This document shows positions 46,141 to 57,502 of a stretch of 64,000 nucleotides of DNA, one piece after another. Numbering within the stretch: position 1 is the first letter of the stretch; each line of letters opens with the position of its first letter. Position numbers and translations under genes: made by a program. The notes under the pieces were generated by a model. It had not been told where the DNA came from, did not search any database, and saw nothing but the letters and a program-made list of their open reading frames with translations. The stretch comes from Acheta domesticus. Its lineage: Eukaryota; Arthropoda; Insecta; Orthoptera; Gryllidae. The DNA lies in NCBI GenBank assembly GCA_031308135.1, contig JAHLJT010009419.1:32490863-32554862 (forward strand), written 5' to 3'.

Positions 46141-47308
46141 TTTTTACGTTCCCGTATATGTACGTATATACGGAGTAATACAATAGGGAAAATTATGTAA
46201 TGCTGCGCGAAAAGACGACGTTTTAAAAATTCTCTCAAAATCGGCTCAAATTTTTTTCTTTAAATTTCTTGTAAGAGTAGACTAAAATAAACTTATTAAA
46301 GTGGAATACGTCCAATTTTCACGGTTAGCTCTGAATTTTCGAAAATTGCACAAGTATGAATTATTTTCGGATTTTAGTTTGTTTATTAAGGTCGTGTACA
46401 TTGATTTGAAGCGTTTAGTAGTTTTTCGCGCAATATTGAGTGTAATATTTGCAATTTGAAAAAATTGGGAAACAATTCTCAAAACCGGCTCACAAATGTT
46501 TTTAACTTTTGGTAAGGATAGTGCCCAACGTACTCTATTAGATGACATTGACGCCATATTGCTCTATTCTGTTTTTTAAAAACATACAAAAATGTAATTT
46601 TTTAGACTTGTCTCTCACGTCGTTAATATTTACATTAATGGCGATTTGTTCGCATTATTATTAAATTGATGAGTACATGTTACAATAATGTCAAGTAAAA
46701 TTTGTCGAAAACTCAACGGGTTTCTGTGAAAACTAGCTCAAAATTACGCATATTCAGAAACGCTTAAACGCCATTTTCTCATAAATGTCTCCAATTTGTT
46801 TCTTCAAACTTTTGGAGCTGAGAGAGCTAATTTGATGTAAAGTTCAATTTCGGATTTTTTTTCAAAAATTACACAAATGTAATTTTTTGGAAAGATCTCT
46901 CACATCTTTAATATGCACATATCCAGCAATTTGTAAACACTATTGTATTTGTGAATGTAAGTTCTTCAAATTACTTCAAATGAAGTTTTTCGGAAACAAA
47001 AGTTTCCTGTCAAAAAGAGTTTGAAATTTTGCATTTACAGTAGCGCTTAAACGCCATTTTCTTAAAAACTGCTCCAAATTTTAAAAGAAAATTGCCATTT
47101 AGGATGAGGTTTTACCGTTCTTTAATATTCTTAAAATAATATTTCCGTTTTACTATCAGGAAACCGAGAAATTAATAAAATGTCAAAAAATGTACTTTGG
47201 GCCGATGGCACTTTTGCAAGATAATGTGACAAGTCCGAATAGTTAGCCGAGACCAAGGAAATAGAAAACTAATATGGGAAAGTCTGTGCCATTCTATCGC
47301 ACCACTAG
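46141..47308 (-). mobile_element. Family A element, short subfamily (minus strand)
   Basis: Complete at both ends: reversed CTAGTGGTGC near 47308, and a decayed hairpin at 46146-46193 with arms ATTTTCCC and GGGAACGT. It lacks the GGGGGCTTC and GACGGACGG tail modules. No coding capacity. Confidence 0.75.
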
Positions 47309-47768
47309 TTTTATATCTGTGTTTTTCTAGTCCGGGTTCAATAAAACCTTTCGTAGAAGGGGCAGTTTTTCCATAGTGCTTTTGGTGTTTTTTCTTTCAT
47401 CTACATAGGAAAATTTTGCATTTTGCAAAAGTTTGCATTGGCAATGCTGTCAACGTTCATTATTTTTGGTAAACACGCCTGAATAGAACTGGTGGTGAGA
47501 GTGCGACTATTTTTCAGTTTTTTATTCACTTAAGATGTCAGAAAGGTTGGGAAATAGAAAGATGCTTGTGAAGGAGAGTAAAATATATCATATTCAGCTT
47601 AAAAGTGAATTCCTTGAGGGAATTTGTATTTCTACGTTTTGAGTAAACATATTATATCTTGATAAGAACATATGCATTTTTGTACGAATTATTCGAGTAG
47701 GCTCGAGGACCACTCCCACCCCTAGAAATGGACGTTACTATTTTATTATCTCATGTTGCTAGGGGTAA
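47309..47768. other. Non-coding DNA
   Basis: No gene or repeat recognised between the family A copy and the MITE. Confidence 0.4.
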
Positions 47769-48019
47769 AATTGAAGGAGTCAGCGCAATATTGGTCTAAG
47801 CCACATTTTAAAAAACTCTAAAAAACATACGTTAAAATAGCATTGTAGTGGTTAGAAAGAAATGTGAAGACGAAAGAGAATGACTTCATTCATAATTTTA
47901 TAGAGGAACTCTGGTCAATCTAACAATGTACAAAGGTAGTTCACCATTTTAGATAAATAGTGGCAATAACTCTTTTCATTTTTGGGGCTTAGACCACTAT
48001 TGCGCTCAGTCCTTCAATT
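47769..48019. mobile_element. MITE candidate with inverted ends of about 34 bp (251 bp)
   Basis: The left end AATTGAAGGAGTCAGCGC continues into AATATTGGTCTAAGCC. The right end, reversed, reads AATTGAAGGACTGAGCGC and AATAGTGGTCTAAGCC. The interior is AT-rich and non-coding. Target duplications are not clear, so the superfamily is open. Confidence 0.7.
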
Positions 48020-49590
48020 ATAGAATGGCACGGTGTCCGGAGCCAGATTAGCATCGTAAGGCAACCTAACCATGCCCACACTACGAGTCCTTTAATTTAT
48101 AAATTTAGTACATGAGCAATCAAAATGAATACGAATATATTAAACTACAATATTTGCTATTTAAAAATTAATATGAAAATTTCAACATAGTTTCTGTATA
48201 TTTGTGTGCTAATATTTAAAATACTATCCTATCTGGGAGGACCTAAAGCATGTACTTAGTTGGATAAAGCAATTATCCATCGCTTGCAATGCTCTTATAT
48301 CCGAAGCCCTTTACCGCTAAACAGCCTCAGATGATTGGTTTCAATTGTAAATTTGATTACGTTCAAAGAGACTAATTACTAGGTGTTGCAAGGCAGGCCA
48401 ATCAGTAGATAAAGGAGGTATTATTAGAGCGATGAACGAGTTTAGAATTGAACGTAGAGGCGTAATTTAGGCTTGAGGGAATTTTACATGTCAACAATCT
48501 GCGACAACGGACAATGGCTTTACTTCCTCGTACACAGTAGGTTTTCGCTCTTAAAACGATTTCGGTGGGGTCCGAACCCGCGCACTAAGATGTAAAAGTT
48601 AGATAGTACGCTAATGTTCACACCATCGAATCTGCAATGAATGGTATGTACATGATAAAACCATTACAATGAAAAGGAAATTGCATTTACTCTACGACTT
48701 TTTAGGCTTCCACAAACAGTAATATTAACGAGTTAGGTAAGCTGGTAACATTGGATTAATTTCAGTTACTCTTTTCTTTTTTCTGAAGAAAGTCGTTTTT
48801 ATGAATTAATAAATAAACGCTGATCTTATGAAGCATCAAAGTACGTTTGCGTTTAGGAAGCAAAAGCACCCATATGAGATTGCCTTTTAAATCGAACATG
48901 TCATATACTACACCGAATGTCGTATACTACTTCATAACGAATACTGAACGGGTAATACTAGAAATCTAATGTTCAACGGTAAGGAAGTTAACTTGTTCTA
49001 GAAATGCTTTTTTTTGTCGCGAAACGTGAGAAATATTTGTATGAAAATAAAGTTCTCTAAGGAGCGAATCCATTCCTTACCGTTAGATCTGCAAAGTTGC
49101 AGAGTCCAAACTCTGGTCCAATCAATGTGTCTGATAATTCGATAAACCTAGGTGGCTTACATTTTAAGGAGTAACGTAGAAATGTGATGCACAACATCGT
49201 GAATTTACGAACCTCCTCATGACTGCACACAATTCCACTGAGTACCGGAAATTGTCCGGTCTTTAAACGACATATGCACAAGACTCAGACGACGTATTTC
49301 AAAAATATTTTTATTCACTGTAATACGAGTTTTATTTCATCACTTGAGTGCACGACGTTTACTCGAATTGTTATCTCAGTACTACACCAGAAATTAAACA
49401 CATCACGCGTCATGATGAACAAGCCTAAAAAAACAAGCCTTCAGAAATTGAAGAAAAGCTACAACTGCATTGAATAAACCAACAACAATCGTGACGTGTA
49501 ATCAAAGCCACGTGCGATACAGCTACTTTTCAGAAAAAAAAAATAATTTTGTGCAAATAGTGGGGAAAGTCTCGCGCGAAGTATCAGCGG
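48020..49590. other. AT-rich non-coding DNA with one B-box-like site
   Basis: No gene seen. On the minus strand GGGTTCGGACC (48569-48579) resembles a pol III B box, and TTAGCGTAC near 48606-48614 weakly resembles an A box, so a decayed tRNA-derived SINE is possible. Confidence 0.3.
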
Positions 49591-49900
49591 ATCTAGAAAC
49601 CACCGGGTGCAAGCGCACTTTCACGCGCACGCGAAGGACGCACTGCAGGGGGAGGGGAGGGGGATCAAGGAGGCAGCGCCGACGCCTCACACGGAGGAAG
49701 CAGAGGAGGAGGTGGAGGATTGAAGGGTGACGAGAAAGGACGGGAAAGCGCCGCGAGAAGCGATTAACGGAGCACGAATATCGCGTGCCGCAAAGAGGGG
49801 AGTCTCTCTCTCCGTCTTTGACAGTCGACGCGACTGCTACGTCTGCTGACTGAGACAGCACCTTCGTACCTTCCGCCTTCGAACAGCGTACCTCCTCCGC
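49591..49900. other. Moderately CpG-rich patch
   Basis: Purine-rich and CpG-bearing (GGGGGAGGGGAGGGGG at about 49648). Frames on both strands are open but unrecognised. Confidence 0.35.
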
Positions 49901-49915
49901 TGCTGTTTCTGAACA

Positions 49916-50160
49916 CTATACTTCGGTTTTTGTTTCTTGGCGCGTGGGGGGGGGGGGTGTCATCAAAATGCTATATCTCACGGAATTTCGCGTCGTTCTC
50001 AGTCGTGCCGCTGGGAGTCGCATGATCGCGACTGTATCGAGCGGTGCGGGCGATCATGCGACTCCTAGCTGCACAACCAAGAACAACGCGAAATACTGTG
50101 AGATATTCCATTTTGATGACATCCCCCCCCTACGCGCAAAGAAAGAAAACCCGAAGTATA
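49916..50160. mobile_element. Foldback MITE (245 bp)
   Basis: Arms of about 110 bp pair almost throughout, from TATACTTCGG at the left to its reverse complement CCGAAGTATA at the right, including GATGACA, CGCGAAAT and GCGATCATGCGACTCC-type blocks. The loop is about 25 bp. With TA as target duplication the element would be TACTTCGG...CCGAAGTA, which fits a Tc1/mariner-related MITE. The frame at 49944-50336 runs over it and is not a gene. Confidence 0.75.
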
Positions 50161-52298
50161 CTTGCGCAGACTTAAAAGTGCGTCCTATCCCATGCATAAA
50201 AGCTTTTTCTCTTCATTTCGTCATTGCCTACTTTCCAAAAAATGTTAATTTTCCACATGTGGACGTTGACAACTATGCATTTGTTCCATCTACAGATCTG
50301 GATATCGGAGTTGCAATTCTAGTCACACGATGGTGATGGTGGTGGTCAGTTCGGTTTTTGACAGGTTTTCAGATTTCTCACATTTCCCTTTCCACAATAT
50401 CTACAATTGTTCCGCCATTGATATTTTTAAGCATTCACATACCATCGAATGGTTCAAGCTTTAGCTTCAAACAATATAAATAAATTCATAATTTATTTAG
50501 TAAAATATGCAAGTACCTTGAATTAATCCAAAAGATACATTTCCTACGAAGAGGTGTAATATTTTCAATCTATACTGTTGCGGAAATGATTTCAAACGCT
50601 AGGGAAATCCACAATGGATGCTCTGAATCGATAGCTTAATAAAGTCATACGTTCTACTTAGAAATGCTTCCAATGAAAGGAAGCTCAACTACCGTTAAGA
50701 GGGCGTTCCAGAGAAATGTCCTCGTCATAGAGATACAGCTCTTCCGGGAGATACAGTGAATTCAAACGGATTTTTTATAGTTGACATACGATCCGTTCGA
50801 TAAAATTGGCATGTTTACATTGTAACATGCTTCTGCAGCGCTAGACATTTCTATGCAAAGTTCACCTTGTAACATTAGCATACAATCGGCCAGTTATTGA
50901 GCTGAAAATAGAAAACTCCTGTTGACAAATGATTAATATAGTATAGAGGAAGTTGTAACTTTAAATTGTAGTCTTTCATGAAGGATAAACTTGTTCACGG
51001 TCCCACGACGATATTTTGGTTAGGCTTTAGTTGTTGAATTATTCAAAAGTCTTCATTAAATTGTAATTAAAACACCTGCTATGACATTTACGTTGTTGGT
51101 TCGAGTTCGAGATCTCGTCATGGTAAAACATTTCAAAAAAGGACATGGGTCAATTGATTTCACCAACTACTTTTTCTACTTTCTTCTACAGTCGTCGACG
51201 TTGCAAAATCACAGTAACTGCTCGCTCTTGAGATCGAATTCATAAGAAGCCTGTAAATGACACAAAAGATCTTAAGATACAGAGAAAAGTATTTTAAGGG
51301 TTGGAACGAGAGAGAAAAGTGAACGATGAGAGAACTCGGAAACGTGAAACAAATTTAATATGTCAATATTTATCTTAAGAAAGATAGAACAACACTACAA
51401 ACTTTCATCAGAGAAAGACAAAAATAAACTTTTTTGTGTGCTTCAAGTAATTAATTTTACATTATTTAACCACAAAAGTTTGTTTTTAATAGTAAACAAG
51501 CTAAGTACGAGGTACTTTCCTATGAATGGGTAATGTATAGTATATCGTTTTACCACTTGTAAAGAATATCATTAGATTTTCAAGCCAATTCAATAGCATG
51601 TAGTAACAGCAAACATCTTTCTTTTGAAGCCATTCAATGCAAATATTGTTTCATTAAGAGACTGAAGTTTGAAGTTGTGCAAATAGAAATGTAGCGTTCT
51701 CTTTGCTGTAGCATTAAGAAGGCTACTCTGAAAATAAAACATTATTATATTGTACGACCATTCGCAAGCTCATGAACAATACTTTATTAACCTTTATTGG
51801 CACCGAAAAATATTATTTTGTAATTACTCTAAAACTATACAACTTCTTTCAAAACGACAGGAAACAATACTCGACGAGAATTATTGCACTGCGCCGGAGT
51901 GTTGTCTTTACCAAACGCTCGCCAAGTTCAAAGATCACTCAAAGAGGCTGCCACTCGGTCACACCGCAGTCACCACACTCATCTCGCCTTCTTACGTCCG
52001 TCACGAAGCGTTAAGGTATTTGCCGTACAATTAGGAGCGTTTGTGGCGTTTGTCTCGCCGCGAAATATTTTTCCGTCGTCACGGTATCGTTCGCGGTACG
52101 TGACGCGCGCTTTCTCACGGCTTCTCTCTCCCGTCGCCGGTGACCATGTAGGTCGATGGCGAGAGACACCTGGACGACTGCCGAGATGGCAGGGGACTCC
52201 CGCGATTCATTCAAAGCGAATGGGTTTCGCGTTCTCCCTCAGCTAAACCGACATCCTGTCCAAGCAATACTTCCGTCTTCCTCTCCTCCTACTTACAA
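50161..52298. other. AT-rich non-coding DNA
   Basis: No gene recognised. A patch of balanced composition at about 51880-52250 has open frames on both strands without known domains. Confidence 0.4.
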
Positions 52299-52979
52299 CT
52301 AGTGGTGCAGTAGGTACTTTTTCGGCCCGTACTTTCACGGAAAATTACGCGAAATGTACTCAAATTTTTGAAAAATTTGGCATGACCTTATTTCAAAATC
52401 TATCTTTAAGGAACAGATGCCATTAAGGCAAAACATCTAAATCTTCATAATTGTAGTTGTATGAAGACACCTAAAAAGTTTTAATTTTTGCAATTTTCAA
52501 AAAATGAGGATTTTCAACGAAAATGAGACCTGCACCATTCTCTTAAATGTTCTTCACACTATCCAACAATAAAATTTAATCAAAAAGGATGGAGTCAATT
52601 TTTGGAAAATTTTGAAAATATCCTGGGGTCTTCATGTAAAGTACCTCCCAAAATTGAAATATCGGTTTCAAATTCCAGGGTCTGTGACATCAGCCAGATC
52701 GTTTAGGGAATACCAATTTTGAAGAAATCGGCTGAACAGCTTAGTCGCTAAGCGTTGTTCACAGACGGACGGACGGACGTTCTGCTGTCATTCGTTTTTG
52801 GGGTATCAATGATCCACAGAATATGGATTCTGGTGTTAAGAGGATTTTTCATTTCTTAATTTAGCAATTGGATTTACCCACTTTTTCACTGCAAGGACCA
52901 TATAATAAAAGTTTTTCTGCTGAAAATTCGCCGTTTTTTGCGCAGCATTACAGCGTAAGCGGTAGCGAGAAAGTAAAAA
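52299..52979 (+). mobile_element. Family B element, copy 2 (681 bp, complete 5' end)
   Basis: The start CTAGTGGTGCAGTAGGTAC shares its first ten bases with family A and then diverges. Inner blocks match 24430-25038. Near the 3' end about 20 bp are deleted, removing the left hairpin arm while the right arm GAGAAAGT and the A run remain. Confidence 0.7.
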
Positions 52980-53560
52980 CAGTTTCGACGCAAATCCATA
53001 TTTTTGAGGAAAAAATCGTTAAGAAATTATTTATTGCCAATATTATGAGAGACACGCTGGTGTTTGTATGTTTTATTTAACCTAAAATGACTCCCCTATG
53101 TACAGCAATATCAGTTTTCTTTCAAGGTTTGTAGTTCATGTTCTTAATGTAATACGAATCACGCCACATGCCTTTCGTGTCCATTAAAATAGGCTCCTCG
53201 ACTGCTCACGGAGGTGAAGGCCCGCGATGGGACATACCATGTCATCGATGTCCCAAGAGAGAGTGGATCAGCAAGTACAGGCGCCTTCAGATGCGGGAGG
53301 AAAAGGTTCAAGGGAACCGTGGGTCAATTTGAACTGTTGAGGAGGAGGCGACTGAGGTCTGCAGAAGTTGCAGCCCACAAAAAACGCGATTCATCTGCCC
53401 CTTTCGTATCCCCTTCCTCTTCCGGCTTGCGAGCTCGCTCGCACGCAAGCTGCCGGCGACCGCGATTTGAACAGGACTGGTCTAGGGTGTGGGGTCTGGG
53501 GACTGGTGTTTGGGGTTGGTATCTGGCTTCTGAGCATTAAATTGTCCGAGGTCCTGAGTA
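52980..53560. other. Non-coding DNA becoming GC-rich
   Basis: No recognised gene. The frame at 53214-53540 has no known domain. Confidence 0.35.
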
Positions 53561-53780
53561 AGGGTCCAGAGCTTGAATCCGGGATGGGTCGGAGGGCTAG
53601 ATCCGAGGGCTGAATGGAGAGTCCGGGTCCGGGGGCTGAGTCGAGGGGGGCCTGGGGGTCCGAGTTCCGGGTCCGAGGACTGGGGCAGGGGGTTGGATCG
53701 GGAGGCTGGGTCCGGGGCTGGATTGGGGAGGGGGCTGCGTCGGGGGGCTGGAACCGAGGGCAGGTCTGGGGGCTGGGGAG
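53561..53780. repeat. Degenerate GGGTCCGGGGGCTGR repeats
   Basis: Irregular units with a GGGTCCGGRGGCTG core lead into the 15-bp array and look like its diverged flank. Confidence 0.6.
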
Positions 53781-54200
53781 TCTGATGGATGGGAGTCTGG
53801 TGGATGGGAGTCTGGAGGATGGGAGTCTGGAGGATGGGAGTCTGGAGGATGGGAGTCTGGAGGATGGGAGTCTGGAGAATGGGAGTCTGGAGAATGGGAG
53901 TCTGGAGGATGGGAGTCTGGAGGATGGGAGTCTGGAGGATGGGAGTCTGGAGGATGGGAGTCTGGAGGATGGGAGTCTGGAGGATGGGAGTCTGGAGGAT
54001 GGGAGTCTGGAGGATGGGAGTCTGGAGGATGGGAGTCTGGAGGATGGGAGTCTGGAGGATGGGAGTCTGGAGGATGGGAGTCTGGAGGATGGGAGTCTGG
54101 AGGATGGGAGTCTGGAGAATGGGAGTCTGGAGAATGGGAGTCCGGAGGATGGGAGTCCGGAGGATGGGAGTCCGGGGGTTGGGAGTCCGGGGGTTGGGAC
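53781..54200. repeat. 15-bp minisatellite (GGATGGGAGTCTGGA)
   Basis: About 27 head-to-tail copies. Since 15 is a multiple of 3, each frame gives a pentapeptide repeat (MGVWR, DGSLE, and SRLPS on the minus strand). The frames have no other domain. Diverged copies at the 3' edge change TCTGG to TCCGG. Confidence 0.95.
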
Positions 54201-54562
54201 TCGGGGGCTAGGACCAGGAGCTAGGACGGCGACCTTGGTTCGGAAGCTGGGTCCGAAGGCTGGGTCTAGGAGTCCAAGGCGAGTCGGCAATAGCGGACGT
54301 CCGCGCGCTTGCCAGCCGCCCGGCGCGCCCACGCGACGCGGCGATGCGATGCCCGCTCGACCGCCCGCAGCGCACGCTCTGAATATCTCCGCTCCTCAGG
54401 CATGTAAACTAGCGTACTATAATGTCCGGGCTGAAAACATCCGGTCCTCGCGAAACCAATCAGCGCGTTCTAGTAGAAATATATAATAAGCAAGGATGAA
54501 ATACTCTGAACATTAACATTCTTTAAAGTCAAAAATTATAATTTAGCTATGGTTAAACTGAT

Positions 54563-54563
54563 G

Positions 54564-54612
<49 letters not shown>
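54563..54612. repeat. (ATA)n microsatellite
   Basis: About 16 AAT triplets. A second, shorter AAT run lies at about 54731-54760. Confidence 0.95.
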
Positions 54613-54769
54613 GTATTGTAGAGGCACTGATAGTCACCGGATCTGCTCCTTAGGTAGCTGGTTGCAACCTGGAGTAGATCTTATATTCAGCCGACTCATA
54701 ACATCTTTAGGTCGTGATGTAATGGGAAAATAATAATAATAATATAATAATAATAATAAAATAAAAATA

Positions 54770-56065
54770 CATTATATTACATTTCAATGTAAACGAAGTA
54801 ACTGCAAACAGACGAAGGCCCATCTTAACATCACTCTCCAGGTCGCTGATCGACTGATCAAGGTTTTTAGAGCACTCCAAACATCCATCGCCTATCCAAC
54901 AACTTCCTCAAGCAATATAGCCAGAGAACGTTACTGTAATACGACAATATAGCAGAAAAGCGGCTGAAGTTTCTGAAATAATCTGTTCAAATGTTATTCC
55001 CTTTGTGGTGTTTGTTTTTGATGCGTCTCTTTACACTTACCTTTGCATTTCTCAATTTCTTCTCGTATAACTTGATCAAAAGGGTCCTCCGCAAGACATC
55101 CCATTACTTTGCTTTTCGTGATCTCTATACTACGACAATGGAAAATATGCGTAAATGTGATATTCAGGAATAGAGATAAGCGTCAGCAAAGGATGAAAAA
55201 AGTCAGCAAAGGATGGAATCAAATTTTAGAATTTTAGTAATTATTTCAGATATTAAAATATATTCCATTGCTCAAAAAATTGTAAAATCTCTTGAACACT
55301 AGATAGATCAATCAATTATCAACTCAAGAATAGACCACCAACATAAAATTTACATTGTAAAATTTCTATAGTAGCTTGTACAGAGATCCTAAATATGGTA
55401 ACACTAAGATTTTGCATCAAATAATGCCTTTATTGTATTTGTTTTCCCTATGCCTATTTAAGACGAAGATTTGTCTGTGGTCATTGGTTCCCGTTGTTTA
55501 CGTAGAAAAAATTAGGGACAATTGGTAATGAAAGATCAGCGATACTCCCTCTTATCGTACGTAATGTTACTTATACCAGACACATCCGGAAATACCCTTT
55601 TCCGTCGTGTACAAAAATTGTGTCCGTATTCTTCCTTCACCTTCAGTATCATTATATTCATTTATTATCTCATTATAGTCACTATCATTTCCATTACCAA
55701 ACCCATTATAACTAGTATTCATAATTGCCCAAGCAGTTCCATGACGTCACGGAAACAGGTAATTATTTTTTAAACGGAATATTCGCATTACAATAACTGA
55801 CATCCAAGCACATTTCAAATCGTTTTAGATAACTGTCGATCTATCGAAGAGTATTACAAAGAGATCGGTTTTCATGCACAAAGAACCGCTCGTCTTCTAG
55901 AGATTCATCATGCGAGATATATCGTGCATTCCTCCCTTTTCTCCAGAATTAGTACCAACTGCTTCTTCTGCCTCATTCTCATATTACAGACTGAATTTTT
56001 TTTTATAATAATAAAATTTCTGGCCCTCAAGAAAATGTGCGCAAGGTAAATTTCTTTCCCCACAC
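54770..56065. other. AT-rich non-coding DNA
   Basis: No gene or clear element seen. Confidence 0.45.
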
Positions 56066-56113
56066 GTCATATACAGTTTTTACTGTTTTTTTGACAAATA
56101 AATAAATAAATAG
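56066..56113 (+). repeat. Dispersed 3'-tail-like repeat, copy 1
   Basis: ACGTCATATACAGTTTTTAC followed by TGTTTTTTTGACAAATAAAT recurs almost unchanged at 58105-58150. Similarity starts abruptly at CGTCATA in both, and the sequence ends in A-rich DNA, like truncated retroposon tails. Confidence 0.5.
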
Positions 56114-56244
56114 GGCCTTTATTTCTTATAAATACATTTATACACTAAGAGTAACACAGAGATTGAATGCCTAGTTCTTGTGAGAAAGGCTCAATGTCTT
56201 TCTTAGTCTAAGTTGAATTGCTTCGTCTGATGTCACTGACGTCT

Positions 56245-56450
56245 GTGTAGGAACTCGAGCGAAAACACCATCTTGCGTCGTAGTAATCGACACTGAAGCT
56301 GTTATTGTGGTCAGCGAGTTCACGACTTTACGAAAAACGACAACGAATTTCATTTCTTTCTAGCCTTCAGTCATAACATCACCAACAGCAAGAAACTCGC
56401 GCGAAAACTGTCGCTTGCATGCATCGTACTCTCGACATTGAAGTTTCCAC
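56245..56450. repeat. Two diverged direct repeats of about 55 bp
   Basis: AACTCGAGCGAAAAC near 56252 and AACTCGCGCGAAAAC near 56394 start two blocks that continue with similar CTTGC..CGTA..TCGACA.TGAAG sequence. They are about 142 bp apart. Confidence 0.45.
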
Positions 56451-56820
56451 AGCATGGGAGCGTCCATTGAAAACACGGCGCGAAACGGCAGGAAGTGCGT
56501 TGTAAAGAACCGGCGACGCCAGCTACCGTTTCGAGCGGGGTCCCGCGCTGCGGCCAGCGCCGAGGGGGCAAATGGACGGGGGCGGGGCAGGGACGGGGCG
56601 GGGGCGGAGGCGCCGCGGGCGATCGCCGCGGGCGGCGGCGGCGGTGGCGGCGGCGTGCGGTTTCCTCCGATGGAAAAGTGGATCGTTTTCTGGTGGTCGC
56701 CACCGCCGACCGCGTTTGATATGGACGACGCGCACGCTCCCTGTCCGCTCCCCTGCCCCCGTTGAGTCACCCGCCCGAACGCCAGCCCCGCCAGGCCGCC
56801 GCGCGTCGCCCTGGCACGAC
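56451..56820. other. CpG-rich island
   Basis: Very GC-rich, with GGGGCGGGG boxes and a short GGC run. Frames on both strands are open and unrecognised. It ends at the border of a hAT-like element. Confidence 0.4.
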
Positions 56821-56930
56821 CAGGGGCGGATTCATGCCGATCACTTTAAGGGGGAGGGCAGAGATTTTGTTAAATAATGAACGTATAATATTGTACACGT
56901 AAGCTTCCCGCGGCTCGAGTTCCTCATAGT

Positions 56931-57082
56931 TTGTCGGCTGTCCGGGTGACGCCGCGTCGTTGGCAGAGAGGCCGACGTTTCGCCTACCCATGTCATATAC
57001 TGCCCTGAAGGAAGCCCTACGACATGGTAGGCGAAACGTCGGCATCTCTGTCAACGACGCGCGTCACCCGGACAGCCGACAA
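56931..57082. repeat. Inverted repeat with a GCCGACGTTTCGCCTA core
   Basis: Arms of about 65 bp, starting TTGTCGGCTGTCCGGGTGAC, pair across a loop of about 25 bp. The right arm has CTGA (57005-57008), then a GCCCTAC/GTAGGC stem, then GAAAC (57033-57037). This recalls the hammerhead ribozyme core found in Penelope-like elements, but one extra base disturbs the CUGANGA motif. Confidence 0.6.
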
Positions 57083-57126
57083 GCTAGCAACGGTATAATA
57101 TTTATTATTTTGTTGTGGATATACAA

Positions 57127-57360
57127 CAGTGGTGTCAAGGTCTTCTACTGGTGGCAGTGGCACGCGTCGTAGCTCCGTAGCATGCCACTAGCTTCTCTGC
57201 ACAATTAGCGGCGGAAAAAAAAACTATTAGTAACCCCGCCGTTTTACAATAGGGATGGCATTGTCTCTGGTGGCGGGGTGACGAACTACGTGAAGGGGCG
57301 ATTTCGTTGTGGCACTCGTGCCACGGACTCCCGCTCGTGGCATCGACCTTGACAACACTG
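57127..57360. mobile_element. hAT-type MITE, copy 2 (234 bp)
   Basis: The ends are CAGTGGTGTCAAGGTC and, reversed, CAGTGTTGTCAAGGTC. Flanking octamers ATATACAA and GAATACAA match at 6 of 8 positions. It is collinear with 27584-27813. It is inserted inside a larger hAT-like element. Confidence 0.85.
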
Positions 57361-57502
57361 GAATACAATCTTATTTTTTAAATAATTACATAATTCCAAC
57401 ATAATGTATTAAATCAATTTTGTCACATAAAGGGGGATAACAAACGAAAACTAGGACTTTTGGGGGGACATGGCCCCCATACCCCCCCTGGAGCCGCCAC
57501 TG

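Larger units (their letters stand above)
56821..57502. mobile_element. hAT-like non-autonomous element (682 bp) with nested inserts
   Basis: The left end is CAGGGGCGGATTCA and the right end, reversed, is CAGTGGCGGCTCCAG, giving imperfect inverted repeats of the CAGNGGCGG type known for hAT elements. G-rich subterminal runs lie near both ends. Flanking octamers GGCACGAC and GACAAGGC agree at 5 of 8 positions, so the target duplication is uncertain. Inside lie a hairpin (56931-57082) and a complete hAT MITE (57127-57360). No transposase is encoded. Confidence 0.6.

Noticed and set aside
49944..50336. 130-codon plus-strand frame
   Set aside because: It overlaps the foldback MITE and has no recognisable domain.
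53391..54486. 313-codon minus and 290-codon plus frames with pentapeptide repeats
   Set aside because: They follow from the 15-bp minisatellite and carry no other recognisable domain.
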